Source of the DNA: Muribaculaceae bacterium | GTDB lineage: Bacteria; Bacteroidota; Bacteroidia; Bacteroidales; Muribaculaceae | Assembly: GCA_029068655.1 (NCBI GenBank) | Contig: JAIECF010000254.1 | Span: forward strand, 1 to 55,588 | Length of the DNA stretch: 55,588 nucleotides | Direction of reading: 5' to 3' | Shown: in pieces, positions 18,140-27,200 of the stretch | Numbering within the stretch: the stretch's first letter is position 1 | Layout of the letters: each line of letters starts with the position of its first letter | The notes under the pieces: generated by a model | Databases searched by the model: none | Told to the model about the DNA's origin: nothing | Seen by the model: the letters and a program-made list of their open reading frames with translations, nothing else | Position numbers and translations under genes: made by a program

Positions 18140-18140
18140 T

Positions 18141-19403
18141 TCAGTCTTTGATTGTCAGTGAAGTGGCATCGCCGTATGATTCGTAGCCATTGGTGATCAC
18201 GCGCTCTCCGGGCTCGAGCCCTTCGAGTACCTCGTAGTATTCGGGGTTCTGTCTCCCGAGACGGATGTTGCGTCTGTAGGCTTTTTTGCCTGAGGAATCG
18301 ACTACGAATATCCATTTGCCACCGGTCGCGGAATAGAAAGTGCCTTTAGGAATAACCACAGCATCCACGGGCTGGCCGAGCTGCAGGCTGAGATAGCAGG
18401 TCTGGCCGCTTCTTATCTTGTCGGGAGCCTTGTCGGTGAATACGAACTCAACCTTGAATTTTCCTTCCCTTACCTCGGGAAACACCTTGCGGAGGCGCAG
18501 ATTCATATCCTGATCTTTCTTGGCGGATGTAGCCAACAGGTCCTTGTGGACGCGGTCGATATAATGCTCGTCGATCTGCCCGGTCACTTTGTAATTGGTC
18601 AGGTCATTGATCTGTCCTATCTTCTGCCCCGCAGATATGTTCTGTCCAAGTTCCACATCGAGGAGTCCGAGCTCTCCGTCGATGGGACTGACCACATTCA
18701 GCTGCTCCTTTCTCTTACGTATAAGCTGGATGTTCATCTGCATGTTTGCGAGATTATCTTCCATCTGGTCTACCTGTGAGAGCCTGTAGATACTGTCCTG
18801 GTCGAGGCGCTGGTTGATTAGTTTCTGTCTTCTTACGGCTAAATCATAGTCTTCTTTAGCCTGTATGTATTCTTCCTTTGCGATCAGTTTGTCTTCGAAA
18901 AGTCTCTTCTTTTGAAGATAGGCGCGGTGCTTTCTCTGAACTTCCAATTCGAGCTGCGCCTGCTCGGTGCGGTTGTTGAGACGGTCCTGTTCCATTGATA
19001 TCCTGGTGTTGCGGAGTATGTTCTGCTTTTCCGCAAGTTCAGCCTCGGCATTCAGTATCTGAAGGTCGAGGTTGCTGTTGCTCAGGCGGATTATGACATC
19101 TCCCTTGCGTACCTGAGCTCCTTCCTCCACCACTTTCTCCATCACGATACCCCCTTCCTCCGGACTGACCTGCACTGTGCTTATTGGCTCGATACGTCCG
19201 TCGACGCGCACGTAATCGTCAAATTTCTGCGACTTGACATCAGCTATGTTCAGTCCAGTACGATCAACCTTATACGTTGAGGCGATATCGCTCGTAGCAA
19301 GCCATATGATGAGTGCCAATGCAAGCGCTCCGCATCCGATATATACCCAGTAGATTGGTTTTACACCCTTTATTCCTTTTGGTCTTTCAATCTTCACATC
19401 CAT
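18141..19403 (-). CDS. HlyD/MacA-like periplasmic adaptor (membrane fusion protein)
   Basis: Links the inner-membrane permeases to the TolC channel. The 420-residue protein has one N-terminal membrane helix (about residues 19-40), then a beta-barrel and lipoyl half (VQVSPEEGGIVMEKVVEEGAQVRKGDVIIRL). A long alpha-helical hairpin covers about 105-225 and is rich in Glu, Gln and Arg. The second lipoyl half (VVSPIDGELGLLDVELGQNI) and membrane-proximal domains follow. Its start overlaps the TolC gene end by 10 bases, so the two are translationally coupled. Confidence 0.9.
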   Translation of the reverse strand: MDVKIERPKGIKGVKPIYWVYIGCGALALALIIWLATSDIASTYKVDRTGLNIADVKSQKFDDYVRVDGRIEPISTVQVSPEEGGIVMEKVVEEGAQVRKGDVIIRLSNSNLDLQILNAEAELAEKQNILRNTRISMEQDRLNNRTEQAQLELEVQRKHRAYLQKKRLFEDKLIAKEEYIQAKEDYDLAVRRQKLINQRLDQDSIYRLSQVDQMEDNLANMQMNIQLIRKRKEQLNVVSPIDGELGLLDVELGQNISAGQKIGQINDLTNYKVTGQIDEHYIDRVHKDLLATSAKKDQDMNLRLRKVFPEVREGKFKVEFVFTDKAPDKIRSGQTCYLSLQLGQPVDAVVIPKGTFYSATGGKWIFVVDSSGKKAYRRNIRLGRQNPEYYEVLEGLEPGERVITNGYESYGDATSLTIKD

Positions 19404-20716
19404 AGTCTGTTGCCTTTATAATAATCCACGAGTTTGTCTTTCAATAGGAAAAGCATCTTTTTCTGAAGGAGCTCCACTCTTGAAGAGAAATAGGTGTTGG
19501 CCGACAGCTGAAGGTCTATCAGCGACATAAGTCCTTCCTCGTATTTCCTTGAATTCAGTCTGTAGGCCTCTGCATCTGCATCAACCTTAGTTTTCAGCGA
19601 CTTAATCTCCGCCGCATATCCGTCACGGTCCATCACGGCCGAGGCGATTTCATCGTGAAGCCGCCGGTTCTCTTCAAGAAGGTTTTCTTTTGCCTGCTCA
19701 TATGCGTATTTGGCCCGGTTTTTGGATGAAATTCTGTAAAGTCCTTCAAAGATAGGAATCGACAGTGTAGCAGAGACGTATTCACCACGGTTGTTACGGA
19801 ATTGATCAGCGAACGACGGAACAGAGTATGCCCCGCTCAGGTTCTTGAAGTAAGAAGTCGATATTCCGGCGTTGAGACTCAGGGTAGGCATCAGGGATCC
19901 TTTCGTGACATCATAAGCGTTTCTGCTCGTCGTAAGCAGCAGTTGAGCGTTCAGTGCCTTCGGATTTGTGGAGAGTGCCATTGAATATATGTTTTCGGCC
20001 GATTCGCTGAGATTTATTGTCGGTAATGCTGTATAAGTGGTATCGATGTCAAGCGGCTCGTCTACAGGAAGGTTCATGGCTGATTTCAGTGAAAGCATAG
20101 CCTGAGCGAACATATTCCGCTGATGCACCAACGCATATCTGTCGTTGGCGACTGTCGCCTCTGCCTGCGCTACGTCAGGAGCTCCCTTGATCCCTAATTC
20201 CTCCTGGGTCGTGGTGAGTGTAAGCATCCCTTCGCTCTGTCGGAGCCTGTCTTCAGCGATTCGGATTGAATGCTGATAGTAGAATGCGTCTGCGAATGCC
20301 ATCATTGCGGCGATGGCGCTGTCGTCGCGCTGCATCTCCACAGCGTTGACATATCTTTTCCTTTCGTTTCGGGCTTGTTTGAATCGGTTGATTGTCTGGC
20401 CGCCGTCAAAGACCATGATGGAAGCGTAGATACCATATCCGTTATTGAACGTCGTAACGTCGTTGTAGGTATTGGTTTCGGGATCGATGTTTCGTCCCCA
20501 GCTGAACTGGGAGCCGACCTGCGCCGATACAGACGGGAAGAAATCGGCTATCGCCTGATTGCGTGTAGCGGTGGCCGATTCAAGGTCCCATTTAGCCCTG
20601 ACAACGGAAGAGGCATGTATTGCTGCGTAAGACATGCACCTCTCCATCGTCCATGGCTCCTGGGCCGATGCGGTAATAACTACAGTGATTGCTATTGTCG
20701 TAAAAATATTCTTCAT
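19394..20716 (-). CDS. TolC family outer-membrane efflux protein
   Basis: Outer-membrane channel of the efflux system, 440 residues. A signal peptide covers residues 1-18 (cleavage near ITASAQ). Two repeats of long helices and short beta-strands follow, each starting with a MSYAAIHASSVVRAKWDLESA-like or ALSTNPKALNAQLLL-like helix, as in OEP-domain proteins. It is the first gene of the operon. A sigma-54-type promoter at 20731-20747 would put transcription start about 4 bases before the ATG, so the leader would be very short. Confidence 0.9.
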   Translation of the reverse strand: MKNIFTTIAITVVITASAQEPWTMERCMSYAAIHASSVVRAKWDLESATATRNQAIADFFPSVSAQVGSQFSWGRNIDPETNTYNDVTTFNNGYGIYASIMVFDGGQTINRFKQARNERKRYVNAVEMQRDDSAIAAMMAFADAFYYQHSIRIAEDRLRQSEGMLTLTTTQEELGIKGAPDVAQAEATVANDRYALVHQRNMFAQAMLSLKSAMNLPVDEPLDIDTTYTALPTINLSESAENIYSMALSTNPKALNAQLLLTTSRNAYDVTKGSLMPTLSLNAGISTSYFKNLSGAYSVPSFADQFRNNRGEYVSATLSIPIFEGLYRISSKNRAKYAYEQAKENLLEENRRLHDEIASAVMDRDGYAAEIKSLKTKVDADAEAYRLNSRKYEEGLMSLIDLQLSANTYFSSRVELLQKKMLFLLKDKLVDYYKGNRLWM

Positions 20717-20730
20717 AACGATTATATACT

Positions 20731-20747
20731 TTCAATCAGCGTGCCAA
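20731..20747 (-). promoter_or_regulatory. Sigma-54 (-24/-12) promoter of the efflux operon
   Basis: The minus strand reads TTGGCACG, four bases, TTGAA. This matches the sigma-54 consensus TTGGCACG-N4-TTGCW with exact GG-to-GC spacing; the only deviation is A for C at -12. The predicted start of transcription is at about 20720. Its position before the first efflux gene, with a sigma-54 activator encoded just past the operon, supports it. Confidence 0.6.
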
Positions 20748-20797
20748 AAATGTAAAGGTTTGATCTGTAGTTTATAAGCTTAAGGAGAATAGGCGAG

Positions 20798-20818
20798 AGT
20801 GTAAAGAAATCATACACT
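20798..20818. promoter_or_regulatory. Candidate enhancer site for the sigma-54 activator
   Basis: AGTGTA at 20798-20803 and TACACT at 20813-20818 form an exact dyad with a 9-base spacer, about 60 bases upstream of the -24 element. Fis-type activators bind dyads at such distances. A further AGTGTA half-site occurs near 20910. Binding is inference. Confidence 0.35.
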
Positions 20819-20967
20819 ATGCTGTCAAGAATTCATACGTTGAGCCCATATCGCTGAATACATTATCAATGAAAGTAGTTGGTCATGTTATGATTGTACT
20901 CCAGTGTAGACTATGTGCCTGTTCATAGAAGTTGTTTGAATTATCGAGATGATTTTTAAATTTCATT

Positions 20968-20998
20968 TTTGAGGAGACAGTCTTTTTTATTATCTTTG
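20968..20998 (+). promoter_or_regulatory. Housekeeping promoter of the antiporter gene
   Basis: TTTG at 20968-20971, a 19-base spacer and TATCTTTG at 20991-20998 match both elements of the Bacteroidetes consensus exactly. The start codon follows 72 bases later. Confidence 0.7.
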
Positions 20999-21070
20999 CA
21001 TTCAAAAAAGATACGACTTTTTAGTCTTTCATGGATATACGCAAATCAGTAAAACCTGAAAATCTAAAAT

Positions 21071-22051
21071 ATGATTGATTTTTTCTGGCTCCTGCTTGGA
21101 ATAGCTTTGATAATTTTCGCTGCCAACTGGCTTACGGATGGTGCAGCTTCGATTGCCCGCAGATTCGGCATCAGTGATCTTGTGGTAGGCTTGACTGTTG
21201 TCGCTTTCGGAACTTCGACACCGGAACTTTCGATAAGTATCGTCTCTGCTCTTCAGGGAAATGCCCCCATGGCCATCGGAAACGTGGTGGGTAGCAATAT
21301 TTTCAATATCCTCGTCATCATAGGCGCAGTTGCCCTTATAAGGCCCATAAAGGTCGAGAGATCTTTGATGGTTAATGATATCGGGCTGGTGGTACTCTCT
21401 GCGTTGGCGCTTCTCGTCATCGGATATGGCGATGTGCTTGGCGATACAAAGGTAAACATAGTCTCCAGAGTCAACGGAATACTGCTGCTGCTCTTCTTCG
21501 CAATATTCCTGCGCTATACTTTCTCTCAGGCTAAGACAGGAGAATATGCCGATGACCCTGCCGCTTCTAAAGGCTCGAAGCGAAAAGAGATTCCTGTCTG
21601 GCGCTCATTGCTTCTCGTCGCAGCTGGATTGGCAGGACTTGTATATGGAGGAGACCGTTTTGTCGCGGGAGCATCGGGTGTGGCTATGTCGCTTGGAATG
21701 AGCGAGGCAGTAGTTGGCCTTACAATAGTGGCTGCCGGAACTTCACTACCTGAGCTCGCAGCTTCCATTGCAGCCGCGGTAAAGGGGAATTCAGGAATTG
21801 CTGTCGGCAATGTGATTGGAAGCAATATCTTCAATATCTTTCTCGTCCTCGGATCCGCAGCCACAATCCGCCCTCTGCCATTTGGAGGCATAACTCATTT
21901 TGACCTTCTGGTAATGACCGGTGCTTCATTGGTCTTTTGGCTTTTCTGCTGGAAGTTCGGAAAGCGCACTATAACCCGTCCTGAGGGAGCCATTCTTTTA
22001 GCCTTTTATATTGCATACATAGTGTATCAGGTCAATTCTATCTCAGGATAG
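21071..22051 (+). CDS. Calcium/sodium antiporter (CaCA family, YrbG-like)
   Basis: Inner-membrane exchanger of 326 residues with about ten membrane helices in two inverted repeats. Each repeat carries the ion-binding alpha motif: VVAFGTSTPELSIS near residue 42 and IVAAGTSLPELAAS near residue 220, each followed by a GNVVGSNIFNI or GNVIGSNIFNI sequence. Both acidic residues needed for ion binding are present. It stands alone with its own promoter and a hairpin terminator. Confidence 0.93.
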   Translation: MIDFFWLLLGIALIIFAANWLTDGAASIARRFGISDLVVGLTVVAFGTSTPELSISIVSALQGNAPMAIGNVVGSNIFNILVIIGAVALIRPIKVERSLMVNDIGLVVLSALALLVIGYGDVLGDTKVNIVSRVNGILLLLFFAIFLRYTFSQAKTGEYADDPAASKGSKRKEIPVWRSLLLVAAGLAGLVYGGDRFVAGASGVAMSLGMSEAVVGLTIVAAGTSLPELAASIAAAVKGNSGIAVGNVIGSNIFNIFLVLGSAATIRPLPFGGITHFDLLVMTGASLVFWLFCWKFGKRTITRPEGAILLAFYIAYIVYQVNSISG

Positions 22052-22076
22052 ATTTTAAATTAGATATAAAAATAAA

Positions 22077-22106
22077 GTTGCCGAATCAAATATCCGATTC
22101 AGCAAC
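22077..22106. terminator. Hairpin terminator between convergent antiporter and flavodoxin genes
   Basis: GTTGCCGAATC (22077-22087) pairs with GATTCAGCAAC (22096-22106) with a single C/A mismatch and an 8-base loop. It lies 26 bases after the antiporter stop and 35 before the flavodoxin stop, so it may serve both. Confidence 0.6.
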
Positions 22107-22140
22107 CTGATTTATATAGGTTTATCAGTTAACCCCCTTT

Positions 22141-22677
22141 TCAATATTTCGATGTCGAAGGCATAAAGAGTTGCTCGATAGCCGCTGCCACTGCAGCAGC
22201 GTCATCAGAGTCTGATGCGATGCCTACTCCGTCTGTTACCCAAGTATGGGGGAGAAAGTGGCGTATTGACTCACGTACTTTGTCGTGTCCTGTGCCGTCA
22301 TGGTTAATTACAGGCACCACACGCTTCCCTCCGAAATCATATTCATCGAAGAATGTGTAGACGGCCATCGGCACGTCGTCATACCAGTTTGGAGCTACTA
22401 CTACGATATACTTGTAGTCTTGCATCTTGCCAACTTTGTCTACTACAGCAGGACGGGTGCGGTTTTCCTTTTCAAGTTTTGTCACTGTCTCAAACGTTGC
22501 CTTATCCTCGGGATAAGTCTCGACCGGTGTGATGGCGTATTCCGTAGAATCATGTCCTTTTTCTTTCAAGGCGGCAACTACCTGATCAGCGATTTTCTTA
22601 CTGCCTGACGTTTCCTTGCCCTTCTGGATGAAATATGCCACAAGGATTTTATCTGCATGAAGTTTTGTGCCTTCCAT
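22141..22677 (-). CDS. Flavodoxin family protein
   Basis: A 178-residue cytoplasmic flavoprotein, predicted to bind FMN and carry or transfer electrons. A Rossmann-like strand ILVAYFIQKGKETSGSKKIAD gives the phosphate-binding loop after residue 12. VVVAPNWYDDVPMAVYTFF (about residue 95) is the conserved flavin-side loop of the flavodoxin-like reductase group, and ends in a typical alpha/beta fold. The first ten residues precede the first strand and may not all be translated. The exact partner cannot be told. It stands alone and convergent with the antiporter. Confidence 0.8.
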   Translation of the reverse strand: MEGTKLHADKILVAYFIQKGKETSGSKKIADQVVAALKEKGHDSTEYAITPVETYPEDKATFETVTKLEKENRTRPAVVDKVGKMQDYKYIVVVAPNWYDDVPMAVYTFFDEYDFGGKRVVPVINHDGTGHDKVRESIRHFLPHTWVTDGVGIASDSDDAAAVAAAIEQLFMPSTSKY

Positions 22678-22796
22678 AATTTGTGTTTTAGATTAAAGTG
22701 TTGTTAATAATGTTAAGGATTCCGGAATGGCTCAGTGAGTTCTTCCTGATTTCCTATGTTAAAACACCCGAACCCCTGTTACGGTTTATTCAGACC

Positions 22797-22865
22797 TCAT
22801 TCTTCATGCTTCCCAAAGGTGTCACATATCTTGTCGATCTGATTCTTTATCTGTCCCGTAATCAT
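22797..22865 (-). pseudogene. hsdM: Remnant of a type I restriction methylase gene (hsdM), N-terminus only
   Basis: The minus strand encodes a 22-codon frame starting MITGQIKNQIDKICDTFGK. This closely follows the invariant opening of HsdM subunits of the MITGxIKxxIDKIWxTFW type. A TGA stop comes after 22 codons, and the following sequence does not continue the methylase in any frame I read. The expected tryptophans are replaced by Cys and Gly. I read it as the scar of a lost type I restriction-modification locus. Confidence 0.5.
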
Positions 22866-22915
22866 TATCTTCTTAGTTTAGCTGCATAATATAAGAAAAA
22901 AACGATTGCATAAAA

Positions 22916-22947
22916 TTTCCGAATTTCAACGATTTTTATTAATTTTG
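22916..22947 (+). promoter_or_regulatory. Housekeeping promoter of ddl-ileS
   Basis: TAATTTTG at 22940-22947 is an exact -7 match; TTTC at 22916-22919 with a 20-base spacer is a 3/4 match to the -33 element. The ddl start codon follows 81 bases later. Confidence 0.55.
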
Positions 22948-23027
22948 CAGTTTGTTAGAGGCGGTACGTGAATTTGCATCTCGGCATCGTCTGATACAAA
23001 CAGAAAATACAACCCATTCAGCTGATT

Positions 23028-24224
23028 ATGAAAACTAACGTAGCAGTTTTTTTCGGTGGCAGAAGCGTGGAGCATGAGATATCCGTCATCTCTGCCCTGC
23101 AGGCCATCAGTGCGTTCAATCAGGAAAAATACAACATAGTTCCGATATACATTTCGAAGCAAGGTCGCTGGTATACAGGCGACAATCTGCTCAACATACG
23201 CAACTACCGAGACATGAATACCCTAGTTGCCAATGCGGAAGAGGTCTTCATGCGTCCGGAATACGGTGATTTCAATCTTTACCGTGTAAACACCAAAGGA
23301 GGTATCTTCTCAAAGAAAGACCCGGTGGTCACCGAACTCCATGTTGCGATTCCCGTTCTTCATGGCACCAACGGCGAAGATGGAGTGTTCGAAGGTCTGC
23401 TCGAAACCATCGGTATTCCTTTCGCCGGCTGCAACACCCTCAGTTCCGCCAACGGTATGGATAAGATCACAATGAAGATGATTCTACGCGAATGCGGAGT
23501 GCCGGTGGTAAACTATGTATGGTTCACCGACAAGGAATGGAGCCGCAAGCGCGATGAACTCATAGAGCGTATTGAGTCCAAGATCGGTTATCCCGTCATA
23601 GTGAAGCCCGCCAACCTCGGTTCGAGTGTAGGAATAGGGAAAGCTGCTGATCGTCGAGAGCTTATTGAAAAGGTCGATACAGCAAGCCGTTTCTCCCAGC
23701 GAATCATAGTCGAGCATATGCTTGAGAAGATGAAAGAGATCAACTGCTCCGTACTCGGCGACTGTGATGACTATCAGCCATCCGTGTGCGAGGAACCGAT
23801 ATCTAAGGGCGATTTCCTCAGCTATGATGAGAAATACCGTGGCGGTAACGAAGGAATGGCAGCCAGCGAGAAGCGTATTCCAGCCGATCTTCCGAAAGAT
23901 GTGGCTGAAAGAGTACAGCATCTTGCCTGTGAAACATTCCGAGTGCTGTCATGTCATGGTGTTAGCCGTGTTGATGTCATGATAGATGAGAAAGACGGTC
24001 AGATCTATGTCAATGAAATCAATACTATCCCCGGTTCTCTTTCATACTACCTCTGGGAGGCTACAGGTATAAAGTTTTCCGACCTTATGGACCGTCTTGT
24101 TCAGCTCGCCCTCAAACGCAAACGCGAAGTAGAACGCAAGACATTCAGCTATGACCGCAACATCTTCGCTCTCGGAGGCGGTGGAAAAGGTGGAGTCAAA
24201 GGAGCTAAAGGAGCAAAATTCTAA
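23028..24224 (+). CDS. ddl: D-alanine--D-alanine ligase
   Basis: ATP-grasp ligase making D-Ala-D-Ala for peptidoglycan. Start: VAVFFGGRSVEHEISVIS (residues 5-22). The substrate and ATP motifs VLHGTNGEDGVFEGLLE, IVKPANLGSSVGIGK and YVNEINTIPGSLSYYLWEATG (Mg ligands E and N) are present. At 398 residues it is longer than the usual 310-350. The extra length is partly a C-terminal tail of Gly, Lys and Ala after residue 380 (GGGGKGGVKGAKGAKF), not part of the known fold. The next gene, ileS, starts 43 bases downstream. Confidence 0.9.
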   Translation: MKTNVAVFFGGRSVEHEISVISALQAISAFNQEKYNIVPIYISKQGRWYTGDNLLNIRNYRDMNTLVANAEEVFMRPEYGDFNLYRVNTKGGIFSKKDPVVTELHVAIPVLHGTNGEDGVFEGLLETIGIPFAGCNTLSSANGMDKITMKMILRECGVPVVNYVWFTDKEWSRKRDELIERIESKIGYPVIVKPANLGSSVGIGKAADRRELIEKVDTASRFSQRIIVEHMLEKMKEINCSVLGDCDDYQPSVCEEPISKGDFLSYDEKYRGGNEGMAASEKRIPADLPKDVAERVQHLACETFRVLSCHGVSRVDVMIDEKDGQIYVNEINTIPGSLSYYLWEATGIKFSDLMDRLVQLALKRKREVERKTFSYDRNIFALGGGGKGGVKGAKGAKF

Positions 24225-24266
24225 CGACAAAGTTAAACGTACTAACGCATAACGCACAACGCAAAT

Positions 24267-27200
24267 ATGAAAAAATTCACTGAATATTCAACCCCGCTCA
24301 ATCTTTCCAATGTCAACAAGGATATCCTTGAGCTTTGGGACCGCCATAATCTCTTCGAGACATCGATGGATGTACGCAAGGGATGTCCTACGTTCGTCTT
24401 TTTCGAAGGTCCTCCGTCGGCCAATGGTATGCCCGGCATACACCATGTGATGGCGCGTACCATCAAAGATATATTCTGTCGCTATAAAACCATGAAGGGT
24501 TTCCACGTGAAGCGTAAGGCCGGATGGGATACCCATGGCCTCCCTGTGGAACTCGGAGTGGAGAAGACTCTCGGTATCACCAAGGAAGACATCGGAAAGA
24601 AAATCTCTGTGGAGGAATACAACGCCGCCTGTCGTAGAGAGGTGATGAAATACACAAAGGAATGGACTGACCTTACACATAAGATGGGTTATTGGGTTGA
24701 TCTTGACAATCCTTATATCACGTACGACAACGCTTATATCGAATCCGTATGGTGGCTTCTCCGTCAGCTCTACGATAAGGGTTATCTCTATAAAGGATAT
24801 ACCATCCAGCCTTATTCTCCGGCTGCAGGTACAGGCCTGTCAAGCCACGAGCTCAACCAGCCCGGATGTTACCGAGATGTGAAAGATACCACAGCAACGG
24901 CTCTTTTTAAGGTTCTTGATCCTAAAGAGGAGATGGCGGGATGGGGTGATCCTTACTTTATGGCATGGACCACCACTCCCTGGACCCTCCCGTCTAACAC
25001 AGCCTTGTGCGTAGGTCCAAAATTCGACTATGTGGCTATCCGAACATATAATCCCTATACAGGCACGCCAATAACAGTCGTTATGGCTGAAGTGCTCGTT
25101 CCTTCTTACTTCAAGGCTGAAGGTGCAAAAACTCCTCTTGCTGACTATAAACATGGCGACAAAGTGCTTCCTTATGAGATTGTAGGAAAATGGAAAGGAT
25201 CCGACCTCGTAGGCATGCGCTATGCGCAGCTGATGCCCTGGGTGAAACCTACTGAGAAGGTCAATGAGTTCGCTGCAGATTTCATTAAGGAATATGCCGC
25301 CGCTCATCCGGAAAAATGTTATGAGGTTGGAACTGATCGCTTTGTCGAGATCGCCGAAGAGGCCTTCCGCGTCATTCCGGGCGACTATGTGACCACTGAA
25401 GATGGTACTGGAATCGTTCACATTGCTCCCACATTCGGTGCCGACGACGCAAAGGTTGCCAAGGCTGCCGGCATTCCAGCGCTATTCATGGTCAATAAGA
25501 GAGGGGAGACCCGCCCTATGGTGGATCTTACCGGTAAATACTATACACTTGATGAACTCGCACAAGAATTCATTGATAAGTGTGTCGATGTAGAGCTATA
25601 CAGCAAACATGCCGGAGACTATGTGAAGAACGCTTATGATCCGAAGTTTAACGAGGGCGGCAAATACGACGAGGGAGCCGCTTCAAAGGCCGAAGATCTT
25701 AATGTAGTGCTCTGTATGGAGATGAAGATGGCAGGTCAAGCTTTCAGCATCGCTAAGCATGTGCACAATTATCCCCATTGCTGGCGTACTGATAAACCTG
25801 TGCTTTACTATCCTCTCGACAGCTGGTTTATCCGCACTCCTGAGGCACGTGAACGTCTTATTGAACTTAATAAGACTATCAAGTGGAAACCGGAGTCGAC
25901 CGGTTCGGGCCGTTTCGGTAAATGGCTTGAAAACGTTCAGGACTGGAACCTCAGCCGCTCACGCTATTGGGGAACTCCGCTTCCTATCTGGCGTACGGAA
26001 GACGGCAGGGAGGAAATCTGCATCGGAAGCTATCAGGAACTCTACGACGAGATAGAGAAGGCCGTCAAGGCTGGCGTGATGTCTGAGAATCCATTCGCAG
26101 CAAAGGGTTTCAAGCCCGGCGACTACTCCAAAGAGAACTACGACAAGATAGATCCGCACCGTCCCTACGTTGACGATATCACCCTTGTGTCGGCGAGCGG
26201 AAAGCCAATGAAGAGAGAGCTCGACCTAATCGACGTATGGTTTGATTCGGGCGCGATGCCGTATGCTCAGTGTCACTATCCCTTCGAGAACAAGGAGGCT
26301 CTTGATAGCCATGAGATCTATCCGGCCGACTTCATCGCGGAGGGTGTCGACCAGACACGCGGATGGTTCTTCACGCTTCACGCTATTGCCGGCATGGTAT
26401 TCGATTCTGTAAGCTATAAGGCAGTGATTTCCAATGGTCTTGTGCTTGACAAGAACGGCAACAAGATGAGCAAGCGTCTCGGCAACGCCATTGATCCTTT
26501 CGGAAATATCGAGAAGTTCGGAAGTGATCCCGTGCGCTGGTATATGATCTCTAACTCTTCTCCCTGGGACAATCTTAAGTATGACGAAGATGGAGTGACA
26601 GAAGTAAGCCGTAAGCTTTTCTCAACGCTCTACAACACTTATAAATTCTTCGCTCAGTATGCTAATGTAGATGGTTTCACCGGCGATGAGATGCAGGTGC
26701 CCGTATCGGAACGTCCGGAAATTGATCGTTGGGTGCTCTCGCTCCTCAATACCCTTGTGTCGGAAGTGGAGAGAGACCTTGACGATTATGAGCCCACAAA
26801 AGCGGCCCGCGCCATAGAGACTTTTGTCAACGATAATCTCTCCAACTGGTATGTCCGTCTCAACCGCAAGCGTTTCTGGGCAGGTGAAATGGATACCGAT
26901 AAACTTGCTGCTTATCAGACTCTTTATACCTGTCTGAAGACTGTGGCTCTTCTCATGGCACCTTTTGCTCCCTTCTATGCCGACCGTCTCTACACTGACC
27001 TTAACGGTGTTTCCGATGAAGCTGACGGATATGCATCGGTGCATCTTGCGGATTTTCCTGTCAGTGATTCCACATTAGTAGATCCAGCGCTCGAACGTCG
27101 CATGGCACTCGCACAGATCGCCACTTCTCTTGTGCTCGCTCTGCGTCGTAAGGTCAATATCAAAGTTCGCCAGCCGCTCAGTCAGCTGCTTATGCCAGCT

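Larger units (their letters stand above)
20717..21070. other. 354-base gap between divergent efflux and antiporter genes
   Basis: Holds the sigma-54 promoter (20731-20747) and dyad (20798-20818) for the efflux operon, and the housekeeping promoter (20968-20998) of the antiporter gene. I see no coding sequence or RNA gene in the rest. Confidence 0.6.
22678..23027. other. 350-base gap between flavodoxin and ddl
   Basis: Contains a broken N-terminal fragment of a type I methylase gene on the minus strand (22797-22865) and the ddl promoter (22916-22947). I see no intact gene. Confidence 0.6.

Noticed and set aside
22698..22889. 63-codon plus-strand frame before ddl
   Set aside because: It is antisense to the hsdM remnant and has no promoter or family match.
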